Below are positions 36,448 to 44,980 of a stretch of 64,000 nt of DNA, piece after piece. The position numbers and the translations under genes were made by a program. This stretch comes from Methanoregula formicica SMSP (GTDB taxonomy: Archaea; Halobacteriota; Methanomicrobia; Methanomicrobiales; Methanospirillaceae): contig NC_019943.1 in NCBI RefSeq assembly GCF_000327485.1, positions 2,356,001 through 2,420,000 on the forward strand, given 5' to 3'. Every line of letters begins with the position of its first letter. Within the stretch, counting starts at the first letter, position 1. The notes under the pieces are model-generated. The model made no database searches. It saw only the letters and a program-made list of their open reading frames with translations, and had not been told where the DNA came from.

Positions 36448-36532
36448 TTACGGTCCTCCGCAAGCGACGAGAGAACCAAAAAGAGAGGGACCGGGGGGTC
36501 GCCTCCCCTCCGGGTTAATTCGTCTGAAGTGA

Positions 36533-37036
36533 TCAGGCCAGAGCTGCGACGGTATCCGCCCAGGTCTCAATCCGGGTCCGGATCGCGTCGTCTTCGTAGG
36601 ACGAGATGGTGATCTGGTCACGGGAGAAGTTCACGATGTACATCTCACCACTGGCATCGTGGCATTTGAGGGTTGCCGAATAGGTCTCGTTCGGGGTGTC
36701 CCGGACCGGCGAGCCCCCGTGGGCTGCGGCCAGAGCGGTGTTGCCGAGCAGGGCCGTTGCGCCGGCATTGAATCCGGCGATCGTGTTGAACTTCGATGAG
36801 TCCGTGCCCACGGTCTTTGCATCATTGTCCTGATACACGACTTTCGCTACGTAGGCTTCCTTGCTCTTCTCGACCGGTGCGTGGTTGACGCCACCGCTCT
36901 CATAGGCTGTGCAGGCAAACGGGTTGTCGGTGATGATCGACTGGACGATCGTGTTGAACGCCGCCACGTCTGCAATCGGTATCGCGAGATTGCGAACCGC
37001 TGACTTTACTACTGTTTTCTGTACGAAATCTGCCAT
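36533..37036 (-). CDS. Unknown 167-aa protein heading small cluster
   Basis: It starts MADFVQKTVVKSAVRNLAIP after a good AGGAG. Ala/Thr/Asp-rich, alternating helices and strands, low in charge (NTIAGFNAGATALLGNTALAAAHGG). This composition resembles a structural or self-assembling protein, and the first position suggests high expression. A hairpin (GGTTCGT/ACGAACC) lies in its leader. No homolog recognised. Confidence 0.6.
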   Translation of the reverse strand: MADFVQKTVVKSAVRNLAIPIADVAAFNTIVQSIITDNPFACTAYESGGVNHAPVEKSKEAYVAKVVYQDNDAKTVGTDSSKFNTIAGFNAGATALLGNTALAAAHGGSPVRDTPNETYSATLKCHDASGEMYIVNFSRDQITISSYEDDAIRTRIETWADTVAALA

Positions 37037-37049
37037 AGTTGTGGTAGCT

Positions 37050-37072
37050 CCTGGTTCGTTTTACGAACCACA
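37050..37072. promoter_or_regulatory. Inverted repeat in leader of the small cluster
   Basis: TGGTTCGT TTT ACGAACCA (about 37052-37070) is a perfect 8-bp inverted repeat with a 3-nt loop, 15-35 bp upstream of the leftward start at 37036. It may be a repressor site or an mRNA leader hairpin. Confidence 0.5.
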
Positions 37073-37159
37073 AACAGTGTATTTCCGGAATTTTTTTAAC
37101 GCTTTGGAAAAATGGGGTGAAAATCGATATCGGAATAGGTTCAATTAATCAGGTCATAC

Positions 37160-37699
37160 GTGAGCTATTCTGTAATTATAAGTGAGAATATGATTCCTCT
37201 CGAACGTGATCTTAAGATAGCAATTCCACTATTAAAAACACCAGAAAAATTTGAGGACTACATTTCTTTGAAAATTACTCCCGACGATGGCGGATGTTGT
37301 TGTTTCAATCATTGGCCTGAAACATGGAACGCAGTAAATAAATTCATCTCTCCCTGTGGACCTATTCGAAATGAAGGAGCCGTTTTAATTGAAAAGAGCA
37401 ACGAGCAATTTGTTTTAGAATGCCACGAAAGCGGTCCGGAAATAGTAGTCTATCTCGGACTAGGAACAGCTTCAATTCTTTTGGTAAAATCCATTGTGGA
37501 CCTTATTTTAACGATATTGAAATCTCGTCAAAAAAGAAATTATCACAGTAATTTAAAATTCAAAATCACGTCTTATCATTACATCAATCCGACAAAAATT
37601 GATGAATCGGTGATTGAAGTTGATTTGCCGCTTTCTGATGAATCTGTTAAATTATTGAATGAAAAAATAGAAACAATTCTTTTTCAGAAGAGGGAATGA
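37160..37699 (+). CDS. Unknown protein with one membrane segment
   Basis: 179 aa from a GTG at 37160 (AGGT just upstream); an ATG at codon 11 is possible. Residues 1-90 are soluble with a CCC run (DDGGCCCFNHWPETW), about 92-116 form a hydrophobic segment (IVVYLGLGTASILLVKSIVDLILTIL) and the rest is polar. Low GC, unlike its neighbours to the left. It ends just before repeat copy 3. Function unknown. Confidence 0.6.
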   Translation: MSYSVIISENMIPLERDLKIAIPLLKTPEKFEDYISLKITPDDGGCCCFNHWPETWNAVNKFISPCGPIRNEGAVLIEKSNEQFVLECHESGPEIVVYLGLGTASILLVKSIVDLILTILKSRQKRNYHSNLKFKITSYHYINPTKIDESVIEVDLPLSDESVKLLNEKIETILFQKRE

Positions 37700-37700
37700 T

Positions 37701-37876
37701 CAGCGACGAGCATTCCGCGGGAGCGGTATGCGAGGAGCGGGCCCTTGCAGCCGCTGGCGCCGGAGCAGCGCGACAAGCCAGGGGCGTCCTCATCCCAACA
37801 ATCAACCGAAGAAAAACAGCGAGGTGATGTGAAGCGAGCCAGAGCATCAGCGAGGACGAGTGAACATGACCGGGCG
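37701..37876 (+). repeat. Island repeat, copy 3
   Basis: It aligns with the right half of copy 2: CAGCGACGA, GAGGAGCGGGCC, CAGCCGCTGGCGCCGGAGCA, GCGACAAGCCAGGGGCGTC, GAGGTGATGTGAAGCGAGCC and AGCATCAGCGAGGACGAGTG all recur in order. It is in direct orientation to copy 2 and lies at the right edge of the defence island. Confidence 0.85.
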
Positions 37877-37941
37877 TCCGCGTGCCGGCCAAACAATAAA
37901 AAGAAGGGTATAATATCAATTACTTTTATATCAAATACAAT

Positions 37942-38247
37942 ATGGCAGAGTCTACCACTCCTACCTGGGAAGCTGTCGTTACGTGGCTGATGTTCATCGT
38001 CACTTTCGACACGGTGATTGTTTTGCTCATCATCGCTCCCTACCGCTGCAACCGCATGTTCATTGAGACCGGGGGAGAATACGCCTGCGAACTTGGGACG
38101 GGCTGGTATTTTTTTTCTGCCTTATTCTCTTTTCTCGCGTTCTACCTCGGATACAGGTTCTACAAGACCTATCGAATTCTCGTTGCTCTTATTAACAGAA
38201 TTACCGGTAGAGAAAAAATCGACACTCCTCAAATCGTTCAGGGATAA
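37942..38247 (+). CDS. Small two-helix membrane protein
   Basis: 101 aa with two hydrophobic segments (about residues 13-33 and 53-75) and a Cys-containing outer loop (RCNRMFIETGGEYACELG). Unrecognised. A TATA-like stretch (TTTTATATCAAATA) lies upstream. Confidence 0.6.
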   Translation: MAESTTPTWEAVVTWLMFIVTFDTVIVLLIIAPYRCNRMFIETGGEYACELGTGWYFFSALFSFLAFYLGYRFYKTYRILVALINRITGREKIDTPQIVQG

Positions 38248-38301
38248 AATCAGTCATTTGTCAACGTAATTTAATGAAATTCAAAGAAGCATGGTGATCT
38301 A

Positions 38302-38673
38302 ATGAGAGAAGAAGTGATTCAGTATTTTACCGAGACGGAAGAAGAATTCGCCAATCTGCTGATCGATATCGGATTGAAAAAAAATGTTGCAAAGGTCCTG
38401 GTATTCCTCGTGAATACACAAGAGGCGACATCCTGGGCACTCGAACGCGGAATCGGCCTGCGCCAGCCGGAAGTCAGCCTGGCAGTCAAATACATGGCCG
38501 AACAGGGGTGGATATCGAGAAGGGATACCCCATCAGTGAGGAAAGGACGACCGAATAAGATCTATGCCTTGGCAATGCCTGTCAAGGATATTATTGCGGC
38601 AATCGAGAAGAATACGAAAAACGAGGTGAACAAACAACTCACCCTCGTAAAGAAAATCAGAGATCATATCTGA
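38302..38673 (+). CDS. ArsR/TrmB-type winged-helix regulator
   Basis: 123 aa. A winged helix covers about residues 20-95 (NVAKVLVFLVNTQEATSWALERGIGLRQPEVSLAVKYMAEQGWI, then RKGRPNKIYAL wing), followed by a dimer helix. It is typical of archaeal ArsR-like transcription factors. No obvious target; it may act on the small membrane protein gene just upstream. Confidence 0.8.
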   Translation: MREEVIQYFTETEEEFANLLIDIGLKKNVAKVLVFLVNTQEATSWALERGIGLRQPEVSLAVKYMAEQGWISRRDTPSVRKGRPNKIYALAMPVKDIIAAIEKNTKNEVNKQLTLVKKIRDHI

Positions 38674-39029
38674 AATAGACCCTTCATTCCCGTTTTTTCT
38701 TATTCATCGTTTTTTATAATCTCACCGTCAGAAAGACCGGGGCTCATATTCGCGTTCTGACGGCCTTTCTCAGGGCCGGAAGGGGTAAACATCGTGGCAA
38801 AAAAGGGCCTGTAAAAAGGGCCCCGGTGCCGTTTTAATGAGGTGCAATTCTGCCGTATTTTGGCAAACGGGGTTCATTTAAAGCGTATTTTTTAAGAGGT
38901 TGGAAAATCTCGATTTTACGGGGTTTTCCGGGAAGGGGACCAAGAAAAGGAGGCCAAATTGAGGTTATTTTGGATCAGGTACACAGTAGTGATCTTATTT
39001 TGCCTGATACCCAACATTTATCATGACGA
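38674..39029. other. Intergenic stretch with 9-bp stem-loop
   Basis: CCGTCAGAA / TTCTGACGG (38725-38763) is a perfect 9-bp stem with a 21-nt loop, preceded by a T-run. No gene is supported in the rest. Confidence 0.45.
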
Positions 39030-39416
39030 ATGGAACATTCCTCCCTCATGGCATACATGATGGATTCATGGTGGGGGAGCGGAGACGCCTGCATGGGCGG
39101 CTATGGCGGCTGGGGTTTCCCGTTCTTCGGCATGTGGTGGATGATGCTTGTATGGTTCATCATCTTCCTCATAATCGGTTACTTCGTGTACCAGGATGCA
39201 AACAAACGCGGCATGAATGGCCTTCTGTGGTGGATACTGATCATCATCCCGATGATTGGGATCCTGGCACTGATACTGTACGTCATTCTCCGGGAAAGCA
39301 GTGGGAATAAAATCACGGAAGGGAAGACTGCGATAGACATCCTGAAGGAGCGGTATGCGAAAGGGGAGATCACAAGCGAGCAGTTCCAGAGGATGAGCGA
39401 AGAGCTGAAAAAGTAA
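39030..39416 (+). CDS. SHOCT-domain membrane protein
   Basis: 128 aa; ATG 39048 is an alternative start. Two hydrophobic segments (about 34-55 and 65-86) with a Gly/Trp/Met-rich N-terminus (GGYGGWGFPFFGMWWMM), followed by a SHOCT helix pair (AIDILKERYAKGEITSEQFQRMSEEL). SHOCT modules mediate small oligomers. The Met-rich start and the metal ATPase nearby hint at metal handling. Confidence 0.75.
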   Translation: MEHSSLMAYMMDSWWGSGDACMGGYGGWGFPFFGMWWMMLVWFIIFLIIGYFVYQDANKRGMNGLLWWILIIIPMIGILALILYVILRESSGNKITEGKTAIDILKERYAKGEITSEQFQRMSEELKK

Positions 39417-39421
39417 TCTCT

Positions 39422-39826
39422 TTATTTTCCCCTTGACGTTTCCCTTGTTGCAGGGGAAGTATTCCGCGCCCGTATCGGGCACCCCGGCATATCCTGCCCG
39501 CCCCGTTCCGAAACCCAAAGAAGCATGGGGATCAGATGTTCCCGCAATTCCCGGCCATCGGACGTAAGCGAGTACTTCACGGTCGGCGGCGAGGTCTTCA
39601 GAACTTTCTTGCTCACGAGCCCTATCCGCTCAAGGTTTTTCAGCGTATCCGAGAGCGGCTTCGGACTGATGCAACCGAGATCTTTTTTGAGTTCATTGAA
39701 TCCCTTCTCACCTTCGTTACCAAGGATAGCAATGATCAGGAGCGCCCATTTCTTCGCGATCACATCGAGGATCCCGGACAACGGGCAGAAACAGATATCA
39801 TCATTTACAACGGGAGGTTTCTTCAT
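39422..39826 (-). CDS. HxlR-family transcriptional regulator
   Basis: 134 aa. CPLSGILDVIAKKWALLIIAIL and the winged helix (LSDTLKNLERIGLVSKKV...TVKYSLTSDGREL) define HxlR. Two N-terminal Cys and one C-terminal Cys could sense redox or metals. It diverges from the P-type ATPase gene and probably controls it, perhaps through the GGATACTA direct repeats between them. Confidence 0.85.
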   Translation of the reverse strand: MKKPPVVNDDICFCPLSGILDVIAKKWALLIIAILGNEGEKGFNELKKDLGCISPKPLSDTLKNLERIGLVSKKVLKTSPPTVKYSLTSDGRELREHLIPMLLWVSERGGQDMPGCPIRARNTSPATRETSRGK

Positions 39827-39889
39827 GGATACTACCTACCTGGTGCGTTACTTTTCTGCTTATCAACTATTAAACGGATACTATCTATC
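39827..39889. promoter_or_regulatory. Direct repeats in divergent HxlR/ATPase promoter
   Basis: GGATACTACCTACC (39827-39840) and GGATACTATCTATC (39876-39889) match at 12 of 14 positions, 49 bp apart, the first touching the HxlR start codon. They are candidate operators. Confidence 0.5.
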
Positions 39890-39919
39890 AGGAAATTACC
39901 GGTAACGGGAGAGGATATC

Positions 39920-41836
39920 ATGGGTCATGCATGTTCAAAAAAATGCGACGGCGACGATGATGGAGGTTATGACGGGGAATGGTACGGTTTTCCCCCGCTC
40001 CGCAACGCGCTGATTGCCGGAGTGATTGCAGGAATCGGACTCATACTTGGTCACCTGGGTATTATCCCGGGACAGGTTGAGAACCTGTTTTTCCTCATCG
40101 CTATCCCGATCGGGGCGTATCACTGGGCGAAGGAAGGATTTGAGGAGCTGATCCACGAGCACGCGATCGACATCGAGATGCTGATGATCGCCGCAGCGCT
40201 GGGGGCAATCGTCCTCGGGCTCTGGGACGAGGCAGCAACGCTGGTCATCCTGTACGCTGCAGCCGAAGGCGTGGAGCATATCACGTACGCCCGGACACGT
40301 GCATCGATCCGGAAACTGCTGGACCTTGCGCCGAAGGAAGCGGTCCTGATCCGGAACGGGACCGAACAGGTGATCCCGGCCGAACAGCTGCAAGTCGGGG
40401 ATATGTTCCTGGTGAAACCCGGCGCCGGCATTCCCACGGATGGGATCATTGTAAAAGGCCGGTCCAGTATCAATGAGGCGGCAGTCACCGGCGAATCCGT
40501 ACCCGCAGAGAAGCAGGAGGGCATGAAGGTCTTCGCAGCAACCCTGAATGTCGATGGCGCCCTGGAGGTACGGGCAACCGCGACGTTTAAGGACAACTCC
40601 CTGATGAAGATGATCCATATGGTCGAGGAGGCGCAGGAGCAGAAGGGAAAGACGCAGGCCTTCATCGAGAAGTTCGGGCGGAAGTATACCCCGGCGATCT
40701 TCTTCATATCCCTCGTTCTTATCATTGTCCCGCCGTTCTTTGGCATCCCGTTCAACGATCTGGCAATACGGGGCGTGGTGCTCCTTGTTGCAGCAGCACC
40801 ATGTGCACTGGTCATGTCTACTCCGATCGCGGTTGCAGCAGGAATTGGATCGGCCGGGAAACGCGGCATTCTCATCAAGGGAGGTATCCACCTTGAGAAC
40901 CTCGGGAAGACAAAAGCGGTCGCATTCGACAAGACCGGGACGCTTACGACCGGGACCCCGGCTGTGACCGATGTCGTTGCGCTGAATGGAGATGAAACCG
41001 CAGTCCTCCGGATTGCGTATACGGTTGAGCGCTGCTCCGATCACCCAATCGCCCGGGCAATAGTAAAGCGTGCGGAAACCGATAACCTCCAGCCACACGA
41101 GGCGGTGGGTGAATGCGCCCTTCCCGGTCAGGCCGCTACGGCAATTATCGGCGGGACCCCATGGTTCGCCGGCAGACCGGAGTATTTCACCGGTCCAACC
41201 AGGAATGCAGAAACCCAGCGTACCATCGACAAACTCCGGGCTGAAGGAAAGACGGTCATATTCGTAGGAACGCAGGAGAAGATCATCGGCCTCATTGCCA
41301 TGCGGGACCAGGTCCGGCCGAATGCAAAGGCCATGATCGATGAGCTCCACACCATGGGTGTTGCAACCATCATGCTGACCGGAGACAACGGGGTTACGGC
41401 AAAAGCAGTGGCAGCGGATCTCGGTATCGATGATATCCGGGCCGATCTGAAACCGGAGGACAAGACCGCGGCAATCGAGTCGCTCAAAGAGAAGTATGGG
41501 GCGGTCGTCATGATCGGCGACGGCATCAACGATGCCCCGGCCCTTGCCAAAGCCACGGTCGGTGTGGCAATGGGGACGATCGGCACCGATGCGGCAATCG
41601 AGGCGGCCGATGTGGCGCTCATGGCCGACGACCTGTCCAAGGTGCCGGAGGCCATTGCATTCGGGAAGAAAGCCCTGTCCATCTCTAACCAGAACATTGT
41701 CTTCTCGGTTGCCGTGCTTGCCATCCTTATCCCCGGTGCCCTGCTCGGGGTTCTCGGAGTGACCCTTGCGGTGATCTTCCACGAGGCGTCCGAACTCCTC
41801 GCGGTAGGGAACGGCCTGCGGGTTGCGAAGCGGTAA
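39920..41836 (+). CDS. P1B-type heavy-metal-transporting ATPase, APC variant
   Basis: 638 aa from ATG 39920. The P-type motifs are intact: DKTGTLT, TGESVP, HP locus (CSDHPIARA) and GDGINDAPAL. There is no HMA domain; instead the N-terminus is MGHACSKKCDGDDDGG, a possible metal-binding tail. The sixth membrane segment carries APC in place of the CPC, SPC or TPC of known classes, and the last segment has HEASELLAVGN, reminiscent of the P1B-4 HEGG motif. It should export a transition metal; Co, Fe or Zn are possible. Confidence 0.9.
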   Translation: MGHACSKKCDGDDDGGYDGEWYGFPPLRNALIAGVIAGIGLILGHLGIIPGQVENLFFLIAIPIGAYHWAKEGFEELIHEHAIDIEMLMIAAALGAIVLGLWDEAATLVILYAAAEGVEHITYARTRASIRKLLDLAPKEAVLIRNGTEQVIPAEQLQVGDMFLVKPGAGIPTDGIIVKGRSSINEAAVTGESVPAEKQEGMKVFAATLNVDGALEVRATATFKDNSLMKMIHMVEEAQEQKGKTQAFIEKFGRKYTPAIFFISLVLIIVPPFFGIPFNDLAIRGVVLLVAAAPCALVMSTPIAVAAGIGSAGKRGILIKGGIHLENLGKTKAVAFDKTGTLTTGTPAVTDVVALNGDETAVLRIAYTVERCSDHPIARAIVKRAETDNLQPHEAVGECALPGQAATAIIGGTPWFAGRPEYFTGPTRNAETQRTIDKLRAEGKTVIFVGTQEKIIGLIAMRDQVRPNAKAMIDELHTMGVATIMLTGDNGVTAKAVAADLGIDDIRADLKPEDKTAAIESLKEKYGAVVMIGDGINDAPALAKATVGVAMGTIGTDAAIEAADVALMADDLSKVPEAIAFGKKALSISNQNIVFSVAVLAILIPGALLGVLGVTLAVIFHEASELLAVGNGLRVAKR

Positions 41837-41944
41837 TAGCTGCCGCTCGCAATTCTCACATTTCCACTTCTCTCATCGGTCTGCATTAAGCAAAAATCTC
41901 TGACAAGCACGAATCCCGGATACCAAGGACTATACCCTATAAAA

Positions 41945-41961
41945 AATAACAATTGTGAATC
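41945..41961. promoter_or_regulatory. Half-conserved copy of the TTCACAATTGTGAA palindrome
   Basis: AATAACAATTGTGAAT keeps the ACAATTGT core and the right arm of the site found in the sulfur region; the left arm differs. It is about 65 bp before DUF63 and next to a CTATAAAAAA TATA-like element. Confidence 0.5.
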
Positions 41962-42021
41962 ATTCCGGAACCTGATCTTCCCTCTCTGCCGGCTCCTGCC
42001 GGCACACCAGGACCTGAAACC

Positions 42022-42867
42022 ATGATTGCCGAATTCATCACAAAGTATTACATTGATCCCATCCGGTACGGACAGCCGTACAATGTTGTGGACACCCTGA
42101 CCTATGCAATCATCCTCATCATTGCAGTGTACCTCATCTACCGGTGGCTGAACAGTACAGGAATCTCGGTGGATAGGAAATTTGTCCTTGCTACCGTCCC
42201 GTTCATTGTCCTTGGGGGACTCCTGCGGGTTGTGGAAGACACCGGTTTCATCACGTCCGACATTCGTTTCCTCCTGATCACGCCGCTGATTTATTTCGTC
42301 CTGTTCTTCTTCACCGTCGCGGCGCTCCTGCTGTCGCGGACCCTGGAGCGTGCCGGGATCATCGCCTCCTACCATACCGGGTATGCCGGGATCGGAACAC
42401 TCGCCTGCACGATCTCCGCAGCATTCCTGGTATGGTGGGGGCTGACCTATTCGCAGGTTGCGGTGAGTGTCCTTCTCATCATCATGGGTCTGGCAATTGT
42501 CATCTCTGCCGGTGTCTGGGGATTCATGCGGTATGTGCTCAAATGGGAATATGTAAGCGATCCGCTCTATTGCGTGCTCATCTTCGGGCAGTTGTTGGAT
42601 GCAAGTGCCACGAGTTATGGTATCGACCTTCACTCCATGGCATACAACGAAGCCCATGTTGTCGGGGGAGCCCTGATTGCATGGACCGGGACGGCATTCT
42701 CGATGTTCCCCTTAAAACTGGTAATCCTGTTCCCTGCGATTTATATTCTCCAGCAGTACCGGAAGGAAGCAGCCCCGGTCTTCTGGCACCTGGTCCTGCT
42801 TGCTATGATCATTGTGGGATTTGCACCGGGCGTGCGGGACATGGTCCGAATGATATTGTTCACGTAA
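42022..42867 (+). CDS. DUF63 family membrane protein
   Basis: 281 aa, about seven to eight membrane segments. The N-terminus (FITKYYIDPIRYGQPYNVVDTLTYAII) and GGLLRVVEDTGF, LDASATSYGI motifs match the archaeal DUF63 family, of unknown function. A run of related membrane and thiol genes follows. Confidence 0.87.
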   Translation: MIAEFITKYYIDPIRYGQPYNVVDTLTYAIILIIAVYLIYRWLNSTGISVDRKFVLATVPFIVLGGLLRVVEDTGFITSDIRFLLITPLIYFVLFFFTVAALLLSRTLERAGIIASYHTGYAGIGTLACTISAAFLVWWGLTYSQVAVSVLLIIMGLAIVISAGVWGFMRYVLKWEYVSDPLYCVLIFGQLLDASATSYGIDLHSMAYNEAHVVGGALIAWTGTAFSMFPLKLVILFPAIYILQQYRKEAAPVFWHLVLLAMIIVGFAPGVRDMVRMILFT

Positions 42868-42894
42868 ATTCCGTTGTGGCAGGTCAGAAAAGAG

Positions 42895-44049
42895 ATGAAA
42901 CAGAATTGCAGTGTGCTGACAGGAGCCGTAATCGTATTCCTGAGCCTGCTCCTTCTTGCATTGCCGGTCTCGGCTGCGTCAGGTGGAGAGGGAGCATGCC
43001 CTCTGCACCCGGCCTGCGGGGAGGAGCACACCATCTGTATCTACGTGTTCTATGGGCAGGGATGCCCGCACTGCGAACGGGCAAAACCTGTTATCGAAGC
43101 GCTTGCCGCACAATATCCGCAGGTGCAGCTGAAAACGTATGAAGTATATTTCAATACCACGAACCAGGCCATGTTCGCGGAGTTCCAGCAGCGGTACGGG
43201 GTGACCGAGAAAGGGGTCCCAACTCTCTTCATCGGGGACCGGGCACTTGTCGGTGAAACAGCCATCCGCACGGAACTTGAAGAGCGGATTGTCTGGTACA
43301 CCGCAAATCCCAGCGTCTGCCCGGCAACCAATACGAAGTCTGTCGGACTCCCGTTCGACATTTCGCCGGCCAAGCCCGTTGACCTGACTGTCCCTTCGAT
43401 CGTGATCGCCGCAGTCATCGACAGCGTCAATCCGTGCGCCTTTGCAGTCCTGATCCTCCTGCTCGCGTACCTGTCATCGCTCGGGGAGCGGCGCCGGATC
43501 GTTCTTGTCGGCTGCACGTATATCACCACGGTCTTTGTCGTGTATTTCGTCGCCGGGTTGGGGCTCCTCACCGTTGTCCAGCAGATCGGCCTGACCGGCA
43601 TCGTCTTCACGCTGGCCGCGATTGTCGCACTTATTACCGGGCTCATCAACATTGCCGAGGTCCTCCTCAAACGCGAGATCTTCACGCTCGCGATCCCGGT
43701 CTCGCAGAAGGGTGCTATCGACCGGTACATCAAGCGGGCATCCGTCCCGTCCGCCATCGTTCTCGGGGCGCTGGTCAGCATGGTCGAGCTGCCATGTACC
43801 GGCGGGATTTACCTGGCGATCCTTGGGCTCCTGGGCGACCGCATGACGCTTGCCGAAGGGATCCCGTACCTGCTGCTGTATAACCTGATCTTCGTGCTCC
43901 CCCTGATCCTCATCCTCATCCTGATGTACTGGGGCGGGACTCCGGAACGGATGGAAACATTCCGGTCGGGAAGCAAACGCTGGGTACGCCTGGTCATGGG
44001 TATCGTCATGGTTGCACTCGGGGCACTGATGCTGAGCGGGGCGGTATAA
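42895..44049 (+). CDS. Secreted thioredoxin domain fused to CcdA/DsbD-type membrane domain
   Basis: 384 aa from ATG 42895. A signal segment (residues 8-27) precedes an extracytoplasmic thioredoxin-like domain with CPHC in GQGCPHCERAKP, then about six membrane segments with DSVNPCAF and ELPCTGG, the two Cys loops of CcdA. It would carry electrons across the membrane to outside thiols. An additional Cys pair (ACPLHPACGEEH) follows the signal. Such fusions support disulfide reduction of exported proteins. Confidence 0.87.
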   Translation: MKQNCSVLTGAVIVFLSLLLLALPVSAASGGEGACPLHPACGEEHTICIYVFYGQGCPHCERAKPVIEALAAQYPQVQLKTYEVYFNTTNQAMFAEFQQRYGVTEKGVPTLFIGDRALVGETAIRTELEERIVWYTANPSVCPATNTKSVGLPFDISPAKPVDLTVPSIVIAAVIDSVNPCAFAVLILLLAYLSSLGERRRIVLVGCTYITTVFVVYFVAGLGLLTVVQQIGLTGIVFTLAAIVALITGLINIAEVLLKREIFTLAIPVSQKGAIDRYIKRASVPSAIVLGALVSMVELPCTGGIYLAILGLLGDRMTLAEGIPYLLLYNLIFVLPLILILILMYWGGTPERMETFRSGSKRWVRLVMGIVMVALGALMLSGAV

Positions 44050-44050
44050 C

Positions 44051-44143
44051 ATGAACACAAAGCCGCGGGGTGCCCTGGATTTCGTACACCGGGCCGGCCC
44101 GGATAACCCGGGTCTCGGAAAGAATACCAGGATAATGGCATGA
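44051..44143 (+). CDS. Possible 30-codon leader ORF
   Basis: ATG 44051 lies 1 nt after the preceding stop and the frame ends in TGA overlapping the archaeosortase start (ATGA). The peptide MNTKPRGALDFVHRAG... has no recognisable feature. The overlap at both ends suggests translational coupling, but 30 codons can arise by chance. Confidence 0.3.
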   Translation: MNTKPRGALDFVHRAGPDNPGLGKNTRIMA

Positions 44144-44961
44144 CAGAAATTCTGATCCTCCTGGCATTTATCGCGTTCATCATTTTTCTCGTAGCAGGGC
44201 GGGGGAAAAAGTATGCTGCCATCGCCGGCTGGACGCTCATCGTAGTCAATCTCCTGATCGAAGTCCCCGGGTATCTCACGCTGGATAATTTCCTGTACCC
44301 GGCAATAGCAGTCCTGTCGGTACCGTTTCTGGCAATCACCATCCGGGAGCTTCTCACTGACAGTCCGATCGTGATGCAGTTGTCAAATGCCGCTGCCGTC
44401 GGCACACTCATCTATGTCCCGTTCGCGTTTATCTCCGTGTTCCGGGATGCGCTTATCGCGATCGTCGTCCAGCAGGTTGTCTGGCTGCTTCATATCTTTG
44501 GCCGGGATGCACAGCTTGAAGGATGGAACATCATCATGCGGAACGGGTTTTCAACCGAGATCATCCTTGCCTGCACCGGGATCACCGCGATGGCAATCCT
44601 GCTCGGGGTCGCGGCAGGTTCCCGGGATCTCTCGATCAGACAGGGAGTGTACGCATTCCTCCTCGTAGTTCCCACCATCTATATCCTCAACCTCCTCCGC
44701 GTTGCAGGTGTGATCATTGCATGGTCGGACCAGTGGTTTGCTTTCATCCCCGACCCGACCGGCACTACCGAGTTCGGGGCAGGGTATGCGAGTTTCTTCT
44801 GGGCGCATAACGTCTTTGCCGAGGTCCTGTCGCTGGGAGTTCTTATCGCTATAACCCTGGCTCTTCTCAGGGTTATCCCGGGACTTGCTGATTTCACCCG
44901 GGAACTGGTGAATCTTTACCTCAACGAAGCCCGGGCATTAATCAGATACAGGAGAGACTGA
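44140..44961 (+). CDS. Archaeosortase (exosortase family)
   Basis: 273 aa, about seven to eight membrane segments. The three catalytic markers are present: Cys in LACTGITAMA, Arg in LNLLRVAGV and His in FFWAHNVFAE. Archaeosortase A cleaves PGF-type C-terminal signals of surface proteins and attaches lipid. No target with such a signal is visible in the window. Confidence 0.87.
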   Translation: MTEILILLAFIAFIIFLVAGRGKKYAAIAGWTLIVVNLLIEVPGYLTLDNFLYPAIAVLSVPFLAITIRELLTDSPIVMQLSNAAAVGTLIYVPFAFISVFRDALIAIVVQQVVWLLHIFGRDAQLEGWNIIMRNGFSTEIILACTGITAMAILLGVAAGSRDLSIRQGVYAFLLVVPTIYILNLLRVAGVIIAWSDQWFAFIPDPTGTTEFGAGYASFFWAHNVFAEVLSLGVLIAITLALLRVIPGLADFTRELVNLYLNEARALIRYRRD

Positions 44962-44980
44962 AGGGAGACCCGGGATAGGA

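Noticed and set aside
19516-38000. CRISPR array in the accessory island
   Set aside because: Repeats present are long, few or tandem without spacers; no cas genes seen.
39536-39919. N-terminal extension of the metal ATPase
   Set aside because: The upstream frame is antisense to the HxlR gene; ATG 39920 gives a normal P-type N-terminus.
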